Below, in pieces: positions 16,650-24,790 of a stretch of 64,000 bases of DNA. How positions within the stretch are numbered: the first letter of the stretch is position 1; every line of letters begins with the position of its first letter. A program made the position numbers and the translations under genes. The notes under the pieces are model-generated. The model searched no databases and was not told the DNA's origin. It was given only the letters and a program-made list of their open reading frames with translations. Source of the DNA: Siminovitchia thermophila (GTDB taxonomy: Bacteria; Bacillota; Bacilli; Bacillales; Bacillaceae_C); NCBI RefSeq assembly GCF_016909185.1, contig NZ_JAFBFH010000017.1, forward strand, positions 33,509 through 97,508, in the 5' to 3' direction.

Positions 16650-16680
16650 CATGCCGGAAAGAAGCGACTTTTTCGGCATG
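16650..16680 (+). promoter_or_regulatory. Hairpin downstream of nhaC
   Basis: CATGCCG and CGGCATG form a 7-bp stem extended by A/T pairs, with a loop of about 12 bases. No T-run follows the stem. It lies between nhaC and the small carrier-like gene and may tune the ratio of the two. Confidence 0.5.
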
Positions 16681-16761
16681 TTGGCACAAGAAGAAATGAA
16701 AGCGATTACGAAAAGTCGGCTAGATAAACGTATAATAGAAAAAGCGATAGGAGAGACGGAA

Positions 16762-16998
16762 ATGGAAGAGATGATTGTAAGTCCCTGCGAAGGCATGTTA
16801 AAAAAGATTCAGATTCACCAAGAAGATGACTTGCAGCGGTGTTCAACCATTTTTCAAATCAAAAAAACAGATGGCAGTATATATGAACTAATCAAGTCCT
16901 ATCGGGGAAAGTTATTGTCGGTTGAGGTGAAGGAAGGAGATGAAATCCTGAAAGGAATGGTGCTCGCGTATGTGGAAGAGCTTGCCATTGATATGTAA
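16762..16998 (+). CDS. Small biotinyl/lipoyl-carrier-like domain protein
   Basis: A 78-residue protein with the fold signature of biotinyl/lipoyl attachment domains: IVSPCEGMLKKIQIHQ at the start, a beta-rich middle and VEVKEGDEILKGMVLAYVEE at the end. The usual modified lysine in an MKM-type turn is not visible; the corresponding turn reads SYRGKLLSVEV, so it may be an unmodified barrel-sandwich hybrid protein. The ATG at 16762 is chosen because AGGAGAG ends 6 bp before it. An ATG at 16651 would put the start inside a hairpin. It ends one base before the following frame and is within the sigma-54 operon. Its function is unknown; a link to an amine-degrading operon is unexpected. Confidence 0.6.
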   Translation: MEEMIVSPCEGMLKKIQIHQEDDLQRCSTIFQIKKTDGSIYELIKSYRGKLLSVEVKEGDEILKGMVLAYVEELAIDM

Positions 16999-17049
16999 AT
17001 GGCCCGTTGGTTAAATTTTCAAATAACATTAAAAGGGGGCAGGTTTTGG

Positions 17050-18096
17050 ATGAGAAAAAAGCTTGGCATGTTAATGATTGTGGCTATACTTGCGTTGTTT
17101 ATTGCCACTGGATGCGGGGGAGGAAGTACGGGGGGAAAAGAAGAGAATGTCGTCAATGTTTTAAATTGGTCCGAATATTTGCCTGAAAACCTCATTCAGC
17201 AATTTGAAGAAGAAACAGGGATTAAAGTGAACTACAGCACGATTTCTTCCAATGAAGAGCTGTTAGCGAAATTAAATGTCGGAAATGCCACCTATGATTT
17301 GGCAGTGCCATCCACGTATTTTATTGAAGTATTAATCAATGAAGGAAAACTGGAGAAGATAAATAAGGAAAATATTCCAAATTTAAAAAACATTGATGAA
17401 AAGTTTTTGGGGTGGGATTTTGACCCAAATGACGATTACTCGGTTCCGTATATGTGGGGAACGGAAGTGATTGCCTATAACGAAGATTTGGTAGATATTG
17501 AGATTGATGAATATAAAGACTTGTTTGATCCGTCGTTAAAAGACAGCCTTGTCGTATTGGATGACCCGCGTACGATGCTTGGCGCCATGCTTGAAATGCT
17601 TGGATATTCCACAAATAGCACCAGTGAAGAGGAAATCATGAAAGCCGGGGAGGAATTAAGAAAATTAATGCCAAATATAAAGGCATTTGACAGTGACAGC
17701 CCGAAAAACTTGCTCGTCAGTGGCGAAGTAAAAGCGGGTATCGTGTATGGAGCAGAAGCGGCTTTGGCCATGAGGGAAAACCCGAGCATTAAAGCCGTTA
17801 TTCCCAAAGATTTCTTAAGCTTATGGCAAGACAACTTTGTTATTCCCAAAGATGCCCCCAATAAAGAAAATGCGGAAAAATTCATTGACTTCATACTTCG
17901 TCCGGAAATAAGCAAAGAAATCACGATGGACTACCCGTACCATAACCCGAACAAAGCTGCCTTGGAATTATTGCCGGAAGATGTCCGAAAAGAGTTGGAG
18001 TTATCCGATGAAGACTATGAAAGGGGCCTCCACGCAGTAGATGTGGGGCAAGCCATTCAATACTATGACAGGGCATGGTCGGAAGTAAAACAATAA
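17050..18096 (+). CDS. potD: Spermidine/putrescine-binding lipoprotein (PotD-like)
   Basis: A 348-residue extracytoplasmic solute-binding protein of the PotD/PotF family. It has a lipoprotein signal peptide with a lipobox ending in IATGCGGG (Cys about residue 21), then VVNVLNWSEYLPENLIQQF, the hallmark N-terminal segment of polyamine-binding proteins, and WGTEVIAYNEDLV in the middle. The ATG at 17050 follows AAGGGGGCAGG; an upstream ATG in the same frame would bury the signal peptide. The cognate ABC components are not adjacent: potA, potB and potC lie about 7-9 kb downstream on the other strand under their own sigma-54 promoter. Confidence 0.88.
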   Translation: MRKKLGMLMIVAILALFIATGCGGGSTGGKEENVVNVLNWSEYLPENLIQQFEEETGIKVNYSTISSNEELLAKLNVGNATYDLAVPSTYFIEVLINEGKLEKINKENIPNLKNIDEKFLGWDFDPNDDYSVPYMWGTEVIAYNEDLVDIEIDEYKDLFDPSLKDSLVVLDDPRTMLGAMLEMLGYSTNSTSEEEIMKAGEELRKLMPNIKAFDSDSPKNLLVSGEVKAGIVYGAEAALAMRENPSIKAVIPKDFLSLWQDNFVIPKDAPNKENAEKFIDFILRPEISKEITMDYPYHNPNKAALELLPEDVRKELELSDEDYERGLHAVDVGQAIQYYDRAWSEVKQ

Positions 18097-18135
18097 AATG
18101 AAATGATCGATTCATACTGTTGAAGGAGTGGAACC

Positions 18136-19413
18136 ATGAGTGATCTATCATTATGGCATGCGACAGCAAACAAACATCCAAAAAGACCTTCACTGGAAGG
18201 AGAGAAAACATGTGATGTTGTCATTATCGGCGGCGGCTTTACCGGGCTTTCCGTCGCATATCATTTACAGCAAAGAAATGTAAAAACGATCGTATTGGAA
18301 GCTCAGTCTGTTGGCTGGGGCGCAAGTGGAAGAAATGGCGGGGAAGTACTAATCGGTTATGTGGAGCCGATGAGCGCGCTTGCCAAAAAGTATGGCAGAG
18401 AGACTGCCAAACAGATGTTTCAAATGTCGATGGATTGCGTGGATGTAATTGCAAATATTATAGAAAAAGAAAATATCCAATGTGATTTTTTCAGAAACGG
18501 CAATATGTTGACAGCTTACAAGCCGTCCCATTTGGATTCGCTAAAAAAAGAACAGGAATTTTTGTATGATGAATATCATTTTGAAACAAAAGTGATCGAA
18601 AAGGAAGACATGCATACGGAAATGGAGTCAACCTATTACCATGGCGCACACATCGACGATAAAAGCGCGATTTTCCACCCGTTAAATTACTGTCTTGGAT
18701 TGGCGGACGCTGTGGAAAAATATGGCGGAACCATTTATGAAAACTCCGAGGCTATGAAAATAGAACATCCGTCAAAAGACGAGGTGGTCGTCAAAACGCG
18801 CAATGGCTCTGTCAAAGCGAAGCACATTGGTATTTTTGTCAATGCCTATACGACAGACCTGCATAAGCTGATCAAAAGGGCCATTGTACCCGTAGAAAGT
18901 ATCGTACTGGCAACAGAAAGGCTGCCGGAAGAGCTGTGCAAGCGGCTGATTGTCAATAATCGGGCGGCCTGTGATACGAAAAATTTGCTGTATTATTATC
19001 GCTTATCGGCTGATCACCGGATGGTCTTTGGCGGTTCCGGCCGCACAACGAGCAAACGTGATGCGAAACGCCTGTTTATTCATTTGCAAAAAGGAATGAC
19101 AGAGGTATTTCCCGCATTAAAAGACGCGAAAGTGGAGTATACATGGAGCGGAAAAGTAGGATTTACGATTGAAAAAATACCTTACATCGGGCAACTCGAT
19201 GACGGTACTCATTTTGCTTTCGGGTATGCCGGACACGGAGCGGCCATGTCCACCTTACTCGGGAAAATAGTTGCTGCAAATATTGTAAATGAAGGAGATA
19301 AAAACAACCCTTTGGACCGTTCAAACTTAAAGCCGATTCCTTTTCACAGCCATAATGCAAAAGGTCTCGGCATTATGAAATATTACTTTAAAATAAAGGA
19401 TTACATTTCATAA
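18136..19413 (+). CDS. FAD-dependent amine oxidase, DAO family (PuuB/gamma-glutamylputrescine oxidase-like)
   Basis: A 425-residue flavoprotein with an N-terminal Rossmann dinucleotide fold (VVIIGGGFTGLSVAYHL near residue 30), the GWGASGRNGGE segment typical of PuuB and sarcosine-oxidase-like enzymes, and a C-terminal FAD contact YAGHGAAMSTLLGK. PuuB oxidises gamma-glutamylputrescine to its aldehyde with O2. No gamma-glutamylputrescine synthetase (PuuA) or hydrolase (PuuD) is in the window, so the real substrate may be another N-acylated or free amine. It follows potD by 40 bp with GAAGGAG before its ATG and is followed after 23 bp by a C45 hydrolase gene, a likely operon partner. Confidence 0.82.
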   Translation: MSDLSLWHATANKHPKRPSLEGEKTCDVVIIGGGFTGLSVAYHLQQRNVKTIVLEAQSVGWGASGRNGGEVLIGYVEPMSALAKKYGRETAKQMFQMSMDCVDVIANIIEKENIQCDFFRNGNMLTAYKPSHLDSLKKEQEFLYDEYHFETKVIEKEDMHTEMESTYYHGAHIDDKSAIFHPLNYCLGLADAVEKYGGTIYENSEAMKIEHPSKDEVVVKTRNGSVKAKHIGIFVNAYTTDLHKLIKRAIVPVESIVLATERLPEELCKRLIVNNRAACDTKNLLYYYRLSADHRMVFGGSGRTTSKRDAKRLFIHLQKGMTEVFPALKDAKVEYTWSGKVGFTIEKIPYIGQLDDGTHFAFGYAGHGAAMSTLLGKIVAANIVNEGDKNNPLDRSNLKPIPFHSHNAKGLGIMKYYFKIKDYIS

Positions 19414-19436
19414 TTGTGTGAGAAAGGAAGACTGTC

Positions 19437-20519
19437 ATGATCAAACAATTGGATTTAGAAGGAACACCAAGAGAAATAGGGGAAAAACATGGGCGTGAAG
19501 GGAAAGAACAAATCCAAATCAGCTTGGGCACTTATGAAAAATTGTTTTACGGATACCATCGTATCGGTTGGAAAGAAGCGAGAGAGCGGGCGCTTGTCCA
19601 TCTAAAAGCGATTGAAGATTACGATCCCGGCTTCCTCGAAGAAATGGAGGGGGTGGCGGCGGGCGCCGGAGTGGATTTTGAAGATATACTGGCGTTGAAT
19701 GCTCGCAGTGAAATCGCGCTTACCGGCAGAAAGGATCAGATTTTTTCTGATGGCTGCACGTCCATTGCCGTGACTCCGCCCGCTTCAGATGAGACGATTA
19801 TTGGACAAAACTGGGATTGGAAAGGGAGTCAAAAGGCGAGCCTGTTGCTGCTTCGCATAAAACAAAAAGGAAAACCTGATATAACAATGGTAACCGAAGG
19901 CGGCATCATTGGAAAAATAGGATGGAATTCAGCGGGGCTTGCTGTTTGCCTCAATGCATTGATCACTGATAAAAAATCGGATGAAGTACCGATTCACCTT
20001 GGGTTGCGAGCTGTACTCAACTCTTTCTCTTATCACGAAGCGATTGCCAAGGTGAAGGACGGTCAAATGGCTTCTGCAGCCAACTTTTTGCTTGCCATTC
20101 AAGAAAACGGACGTGGTTCGATGGCGGCCAATATCGAGGTGTCAACGTTTGGAATAGACATGATGGGGGCCCCTGACGGAGCCATTGTTCATTCAAACCA
20201 TATTTGCTCGCCCTCCTTGTTGCGTAACTTGAAGGATTTGAATGAATTTAAATACACCGACTCTGTTATCCGGAAAAACCGTGCTGAGCAACTGATTCGC
20301 ACCGCCCTTGCGAAAGGAAGGGCAATTGATGAGGAGAGCTTTAAAGAATGGCTTTCCGATCAATTTAATTATCCGAATTCTATTAATCATTTTCCTAACG
20401 AAAATGCGCCCGAGCATAGGCGTACCGAAACCGTATTTTCAATCATCATGAATTTATCGAAACGGAGAACATGGCTGTGCATCGGCAATCCGACACCGGA
20501 AAAGTACGAGGAACTATAA
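19437..20519 (+). CDS. C45-family Ntn-hydrolase/acyltransferase (penicillin acyltransferase-like), first copy
   Basis: A 360-residue protein of the C45 (acyl-CoA:6-aminopenicillanate acyltransferase / beta-alanyl-dopamine hydrolase) family. The self-processing nucleophile Cys is in SDGCTSIAV near residue 104. NARSEIALT just before it and GQNWDW, VTEGGIIGKIGWNSAGLAVCLNAL after it are typical. Members cleave or transfer N-acyl groups on small amines. Immediately downstream of a PuuB-like oxidase, it could remove an acyl group in a way parallel to PuuD (inference). Autoprocessing would give chains of about 103 and 257 residues. A paralog lies at 42045 in the peptide transporter operon. Confidence 0.82.
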   Translation: MIKQLDLEGTPREIGEKHGREGKEQIQISLGTYEKLFYGYHRIGWKEARERALVHLKAIEDYDPGFLEEMEGVAAGAGVDFEDILALNARSEIALTGRKDQIFSDGCTSIAVTPPASDETIIGQNWDWKGSQKASLLLLRIKQKGKPDITMVTEGGIIGKIGWNSAGLAVCLNALITDKKSDEVPIHLGLRAVLNSFSYHEAIAKVKDGQMASAANFLLAIQENGRGSMAANIEVSTFGIDMMGAPDGAIVHSNHICSPSLLRNLKDLNEFKYTDSVIRKNRAEQLIRTALAKGRAIDEESFKEWLSDQFNYPNSINHFPNENAPEHRRTETVFSIIMNLSKRRTWLCIGNPTPEKYEEL

Positions 20520-20673
20520 ATGACTCTTGATGATCCAATAGTGGATACGTGCCATTCGTTAGAATGCAATTTTTGCAGGCCTGAATCCATCAACACCAAA
20601 TTTGATCAGAAGGGAAAAGAGATATCAATTAGTAAAATCCGGTACCCAATCTATTTGGAACTTGGTACTGCTG

Positions 20674-20808
20674 AGACTGGGACAGAACCCTATAAAAATG
20701 AATAAACCGCATGGAATCAAGTTTAAAAACCTTGATTTCACGGGTTTTATTCTCACGACTTTTACGAATTTTAATCAGCTTTCAACTTATGTCCCAGCCC
20801 CATCTTGT
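20674..20808. repeat. MITE-like repeat with GGGACA ends, copy 1
   Basis: It begins ACTGGGACAGAA and ends TTATGTCCCAGCCCC, which are inverted relative to each other. Inside, AATCAAGTTTAAAAACCTTGATTT forms a hairpin. A near-identical copy is at 50786-50912. The rest of the 20520-20849 gap shows no gene. Confidence 0.7.
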
Positions 20809-20849
20809 AAATAAAATCATGAAAAATAAGAAAGGAAGCGGGAAGCACC

Positions 20850-22421
20850 ATGAGTGAGACGGACACTTCTATAAAACATAAACAAATCGTCATAAGAAAT
20901 ATTCGTCAAAAAGACATTCCGGAGGTCGTAAAAGTAGCCAACCTCAGCTTTGGCATTCCCGATGTCGCTTTTGAACCGGAACACTATGAAAGTCACATCC
21001 GAATATTCCCGGAAGGGCAGTTTTGTGTCGAATATGGTGGGAAGATTGTGGGCGCGTGTTCAAGCGTTATTGTCAATTTTGCCGAGTATGGCGAGGAACA
21101 TACTTTTGATGATATTTCAGATGATGGATATATCCGTAATCACAACCCGAAAGGCGGCCATTTATACGGGTTGGATGTTGTCGTTCATCCCGATTACCGG
21201 AAGCTGAAAATTGGACGCCGCTTGTATGAAGCGCGTCGTCAGTTGTGCCGCCGTCTCAATTTGAAAGGCATCATAATTGGCGGCAGAATGCCCAATTATC
21301 ATCAATATGCTCATGAATTGACGCCGGAACAATATGTGCATGAAGTCATTAAGAAAAAAATCTACGATCCTGTCATTACATTCCAAACAATGAATGGATT
21401 TACGTTTAAAAAAGTCTTGCCCAACTATTTAACAGGTGATGAAGCATCTCTTAAAAATGCCACATTAATGGAATGGATCAATGAAGACTACGTTCCATCC
21501 TCTGACAAAGACTACCGACATTCTTTACCTGTCCGCATCACGACCGTTCAACACGACATGAAGAAAATCAGTTCTTTTTCTGATTTTGCCACACAATGTG
21601 AACATTACGTCCGCAACAGTTCTAAATTCCGCTCGGATTTTATTGTATTTCCGGAAGCGGTTACCATGCAATTGGCCTCTTTTTTAGAGGAAAGATTTCC
21701 AAGCGGCCAAGCGCAAAAAGCGGCTTCTTACACAAATGAATACATGAATCTATTTTCCGATTTAGCCTTAAAATATAGCATCAACATTATTGCCGGCTCT
21801 CACTATGTCCAAGAAAACAACGAACTGTATAGTGTTGCTTTCCTTTTTAATAGAGACGGAACGATGGATAAGCAGTATAAACTGCATATTCCCTCAGAAG
21901 AAGAAAAGTGGTTTGGGATACAGCCGGGGACCGAGTTGAAAGTATTGGATACCGAATGCGGTAAGATAGCCATCTTGATCGGTTACGATATTCAGTTTCC
22001 CGAGTTAGCCCGTCTGGCAGTTGATAAAGGTGCCCAAATTATTTTTACCCCGTTTACTGCTGAAAACGAGCATGACTTTTTAAGAATACACTATTGCGCG
22101 CGCGCCAGAGCTGTTGAAAATCAGGTGTTTGTGGTGACATCAGGTTCTGTTGGGCATTTAAGCCATGTCACGCTGACAGATTCCCGCTACGGAAGGTCGG
22201 AAATCTTTTCTCCAATTGATTTTTCCTTTCCGGGGGATGGAGTCATCGCAAAAGGCCACTCGAACGTGGAAGCACTCGTAACCGGTGAAGTGGAGCTTGA
22301 AGCGCTGCGACGAATTCGGCTAGCCGGTTCAGTAACGCCTTTGAAAGACAGGAGACAATATGGGTTCTCGAAAGTGAATGCGTTCACGCCCCATGATGAG
22401 TCAGAACGGCCGAGCGAGTGA
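20850..22421 (+). CDS. GNAT acetyltransferase-carbon-nitrogen hydrolase fusion (YhcX-like), nitrilase Cys replaced by Gly
   Basis: A 523-residue two-domain protein. Residues about 1-215 are a GNAT N-acyltransferase with the acyl-CoA-binding beta4/alpha3 segment LDVVVHPDYRKLKIGRRLYE. Residues about 228-500 are a carbon-nitrogen hydrolase (nitrilase) domain with Glu269 in FPEA and Lys344 in YKLHIPSEEEKWFG. The catalytic Cys is expected in the ICYD-type motif, but the sequence reads LIGYDIQFPELA, with Gly378. The hydrolase half is therefore probably inactive as an amidase unless the nucleophile moved. The GNAT half is paralogous to the stand-alone protein at 33123. Fusions of this kind are widespread, but their substrates are poorly known. 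The gene lies in the polyamine island; acylation of an amine is inferred. Confidence 0.85.
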   Translation: MSETDTSIKHKQIVIRNIRQKDIPEVVKVANLSFGIPDVAFEPEHYESHIRIFPEGQFCVEYGGKIVGACSSVIVNFAEYGEEHTFDDISDDGYIRNHNPKGGHLYGLDVVVHPDYRKLKIGRRLYEARRQLCRRLNLKGIIIGGRMPNYHQYAHELTPEQYVHEVIKKKIYDPVITFQTMNGFTFKKVLPNYLTGDEASLKNATLMEWINEDYVPSSDKDYRHSLPVRITTVQHDMKKISSFSDFATQCEHYVRNSSKFRSDFIVFPEAVTMQLASFLEERFPSGQAQKAASYTNEYMNLFSDLALKYSINIIAGSHYVQENNELYSVAFLFNRDGTMDKQYKLHIPSEEEKWFGIQPGTELKVLDTECGKIAILIGYDIQFPELARLAVDKGAQIIFTPFTAENEHDFLRIHYCARARAVENQVFVVTSGSVGHLSHVTLTDSRYGRSEIFSPIDFSFPGDGVIAKGHSNVEALVTGEVELEALRRIRLAGSVTPLKDRRQYGFSKVNAFTPHDESERPSE

Positions 22422-22465
22422 CTGGCCGCAGCTTCATCTATAAAACCTGAAAGTAGGTGGCGTTA

Positions 22466-22567
22466 TTGACTTTTATAGGAACAATTATTTTGATTTTGTT
22501 TATCGTTTTAATAGCTTATTTGGTTACAACAATAAAGAAAAAACATAACAAGAAATATAAGCCATAG
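22466..22567 (+). CDS. Small single-span membrane protein (33 aa)
   Basis: TTG start with GTAGGTGG about 5 bp upstream. The product is one hydrophobic helix (TFIGTIILILFIVLIAYLV) followed by a lysine-rich tail TTIKKKHNKKYKP. It starts 44 bp after the fusion gene. Composition and the positive-inside tail look like a genuine small membrane protein, but no homology is known to me. Confidence 0.4.
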   Translation: MTFIGTIILILFIVLIAYLVTTIKKKHNKKYKP

Positions 22568-22605
22568 TTTAAGATGCAATATAGTAGATATTTAAGTTAT
22601 TTTAG

Positions 22606-22650
22606 AGAGTCTGGGACACAACTAATCAGCTGATGAAAAAACGAACAATA
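22606..22650. repeat. Fragment of the GGGACA repeat family
   Basis: TCTGGGACACAACTAATCAG followed by CTGATGAAAAAACGAAC matches, in reverse complement, the right end of the repeat at 55436-55856. Confidence 0.6.
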
Positions 22651-22824
22651 TAATTGTCATGGGAATAAATGAAAGGTTTCAGGTGCATTGAAACAGCTTC
22701 AAGGGTAGAATAACGACGGCACTTTGAGAACAATGTCTTCTGAAAGTTTTTTTGCGAAATAAGAAACTGAAACGTACTGCTCACTTTTTCATAAAAATGT
22801 CGGGGTACACGAAAGGAGTTTTTT

Positions 22825-22977
22825 ATGAATAAAGCGGGTCCCATTATTCACGGGGATCGGCTTTTACAAGGAAACATGCAACAGATGTCTTGCCTCATCC
22901 ATACAGTCATTCCTCCTGCACATCCAACGGATATGATTTTGTTGGGAACTGAAGTGGAGACGAGAGACAGAAAATGA
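22825..22977 (+). CDS. Possible small protein of unknown function (50 aa)
   Basis: The frame has a strong ribosome binding site (GAAAGGAG, 6 bp of T before ATG) and runs 50 codons, starting MNKAGPIIHGDRLLQ. I do not recognise the product. It lies about 60 bp upstream of the purine riboswitch, so it is transcribed separately from pbuE. It could be a degraded gene end that keeps its start signals. Confidence 0.3.
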   Translation: MNKAGPIIHGDRLLQGNMQQMSCLIHTVIPPAHPTDMILLGTEVETRDRK

Positions 22978-23039
22978 AGGGTTGAAAAAAAGTTCATAGA
23001 TGTGGTAGAGTTTAAAATGGAAATTTTTATAACCGCAAG

Positions 23040-23104
23040 TTTGTATAACCTCAATAATCTGGTTTGAGGGTCTCTACCAGGAACCATAACCTCCTGACTA
23101 CAAA
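23040..23104 (+). promoter_or_regulatory. Purine riboswitch aptamer, guanine-type (C at the specificity position), upstream of pbuE
   Basis: P1 TTTGTA/TACAAA encloses the conserved purine aptamer core: ATAACCTCAATAATCTGG (P2/L2), GAGGGTCTCTACCAGG (J2/3, P3), and AACCATAACCTCCTGACTAC. The base that pairs with the ligand, before UA at the P1/J3-1 junction, is C (23098). C specifies guanine or hypoxanthine, while the classical pbuE switch has U and binds adenine. Confidence 0.9.
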
Positions 23105-23137
23105 AAAGCAATCTTATTTTGTGGACAGGGGTTTTTT
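23091..23137 (+). terminator. Riboswitch-controlled terminator (expression platform)
   Basis: The 3' strand of the aptamer (CCTGACTACAAAA) can pair with TTTTGTGGACAGG, followed by TTTTTT. Ligand-stabilised P1 would prevent this hairpin, so it is predicted to be an ON switch as in Bacillus subtilis pbuE. Confidence 0.75.
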
Positions 23138-23230
23138 ATGTTTTAAAAGGGTTCACTAAGTCTGATTCAATAAAATTTTAAAGGAGAATGTTTTATAAAT
23201 GCGGTGTGAAAAGTGTAGGGAGGGGCCTTA

Positions 23231-24394
23231 ATGAATTTGAAAGTTTTTATACTTGCTGCGGCTACGATTGGAGTAGGTCTGGTCGAATTAATTGTTGGCG
23301 GCATTTTACCTGTTATGGCAGACGATCTGCAAGTCAATCTTGGTACCGCGGGACAGCTTATTAGTGTGTTTGCGCTTATTTATGCCATTTCCGGTCCTGT
23401 TTTATTATCATTGACGGCAAAAATTGAACGGAAACGATTGTACCTTATCGCATTGTTTATATTTTTCCTCGGAAATGTCATGACGTATTTCAGTCCTAAT
23501 TTTTTGCTTGTTATGGTTGCGAGAGTTATAACAGCTATGAGTACCGCCTTAGTTGTTGTCCTTTCGTTAACGATTACGGCGAAGATTGTCGAGCCGGCAC
23601 ATAGAGCAAAAGCATTAGGCTTTATTTATATGGGAATTAGCTCATCGCTTGTTTTAGGTGTGCCTATAGGCATTATCATTACCGATCACTTTGGATGGCG
23701 GACTATATTTTTAGGCATCGCTTTTCTTTCTCTTATGTCCATTGTTTTCATCTCTTTATTTTTAGAGCGAATTCCTACTGAAAGAGTACAGCCGCTATCC
23801 GTCCAAATAAAGTCGCTAGGAAACATAAAAATTGCGAGCGCCCACTTGGCAACGATGTTCATGCTGGCTGGACATTATACGCTCTATGCTTATTTCACCC
23901 CATTTTTGGAAACAGCATTCCATTTAAATCAAAATTGGATAAGTATTTGTTATTTCCTATTTGGTCTTTCGGCCATATGCGGCGGTGCGTTGGGGGGAGC
24001 ATTGGCTGATCGAATCGGATCTCAGAAAAGTATTTTACTAGTCATTAGTTCTTTTGCCATTGTGTTATTCTTACTGCCATATTCCACTTTTTCTTTTCCT
24101 TTATTCTTGGTGGCGATGATGCTTTGGGGCGCGTTAAGTTGGAGTCTTGCTCCTCCACAACAGAACTACATCATCCAAATTGATCCTGATGCATCCGATA
24201 TTCAACAAAGCATTAACAACTCCGCTTTGCAAATTGGAATATCATTGGGGTCGGCAATTGGCGGAGTCGTATTGGCGCATACTAGTTCGCTAATAAGTAC
24301 AGCGCATGTAGGGGCTGGTGTTGTTGTGATCGCTTTGATATGCGGCATTATTTCTCTCACTAGATCTTCCGGTATCGATCAAGCAGAAATGTAA
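23231..24394 (+). CDS. pbuE: Purine base/nucleoside efflux transporter PbuE (MFS)
   Basis: A 387-residue major facilitator with 12 predicted spans, very similar along its length to Bacillus subtilis PbuE (YdhL): GVGLVELIVGGILPVMADDL in TM1, ALTAKIERKRLYLIALF-like loop 2-3, AGHYTLYAYFTPFLE and SDIQQSINNSALQIG. PbuE exports hypoxanthine, adenine and related bases or analogs. GGGAGGGG precedes the ATG. The upstream riboswitch is of guanine type by sequence, so the inducing ligand may differ from the model organism. The gene is flanked by polyamine genes without any apparent functional link. Confidence 0.92.
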   Translation: MNLKVFILAAATIGVGLVELIVGGILPVMADDLQVNLGTAGQLISVFALIYAISGPVLLSLTAKIERKRLYLIALFIFFLGNVMTYFSPNFLLVMVARVITAMSTALVVVLSLTITAKIVEPAHRAKALGFIYMGISSSLVLGVPIGIIITDHFGWRTIFLGIAFLSLMSIVFISLFLERIPTERVQPLSVQIKSLGNIKIASAHLATMFMLAGHYTLYAYFTPFLETAFHLNQNWISICYFLFGLSAICGGALGGALADRIGSQKSILLVISSFAIVLFLLPYSTFSFPLFLVAMMLWGALSWSLAPPQQNYIIQIDPDASDIQQSINNSALQIGISLGSAIGGVVLAHTSSLISTAHVGAGVVVIALICGIISLTRSSGIDQAEM

Positions 24395-24519
24395 TATTGA
24401 TGAATGATGCTATCATAACGGCAATGTCTTTCCGAATGAAAAACAAGTAAAAATGATCTTATGATTTGCTGTTAGGTAAAAGATTCACCGTTTTCCATGT
24501 TTCGGTAATAGAAAATACT

Positions 24520-24789
24520 TCACCATGGATGTGTCATCATATATCGTAGCCGTAAGTTCCCGCGCTTATTGTTGGTGAGTATCTTTTCATATAGGTTAGC
24601 ATTTACATGGACGCTGGTGTTATCTGTCAGGTGCTTAACCATACGATTGGGCATGTACGCTGACCTAGCAAACAGATATAACGAACCGGAACTGTTTCTC
24701 TGGAAAATATGCTCTTCGTTATGATTTGTATCTTCATCAGAAAAAACAAATGCCGTCAACGAGCATGCGTCTGCCCGCTGATCCGGCAT
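24520..24789 (-). CDS. Doubtful 89-codon frame directly after potC
   Basis: The frame starts 2 bp beyond the potC stop on the same strand and is open for 89 codons; its C-terminal half (HVNANLYEKILTNNKRGN) has a coding-like composition. No ribosome binding site precedes it and I recognise no family. It may be a chance frame or a decayed gene; most of the 24395-24790 gap has no other content. Confidence 0.2.
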   Translation of the reverse strand: MPDQRADACSLTAFVFSDEDTNHNEEHIFQRNSSGSLYLFARSAYMPNRMVKHLTDNTSVHVNANLYEKILTNNKRGNLRLRYMMTHPW

Positions 24790-24790
24790 C

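Noticed and set aside
16651..16761. Longer start for the small carrier-like gene
   Set aside because: The first ATG lies within a hairpin and has no ribosome binding site, while the ATG at 16762 has AGGAGAG at 6 bp.
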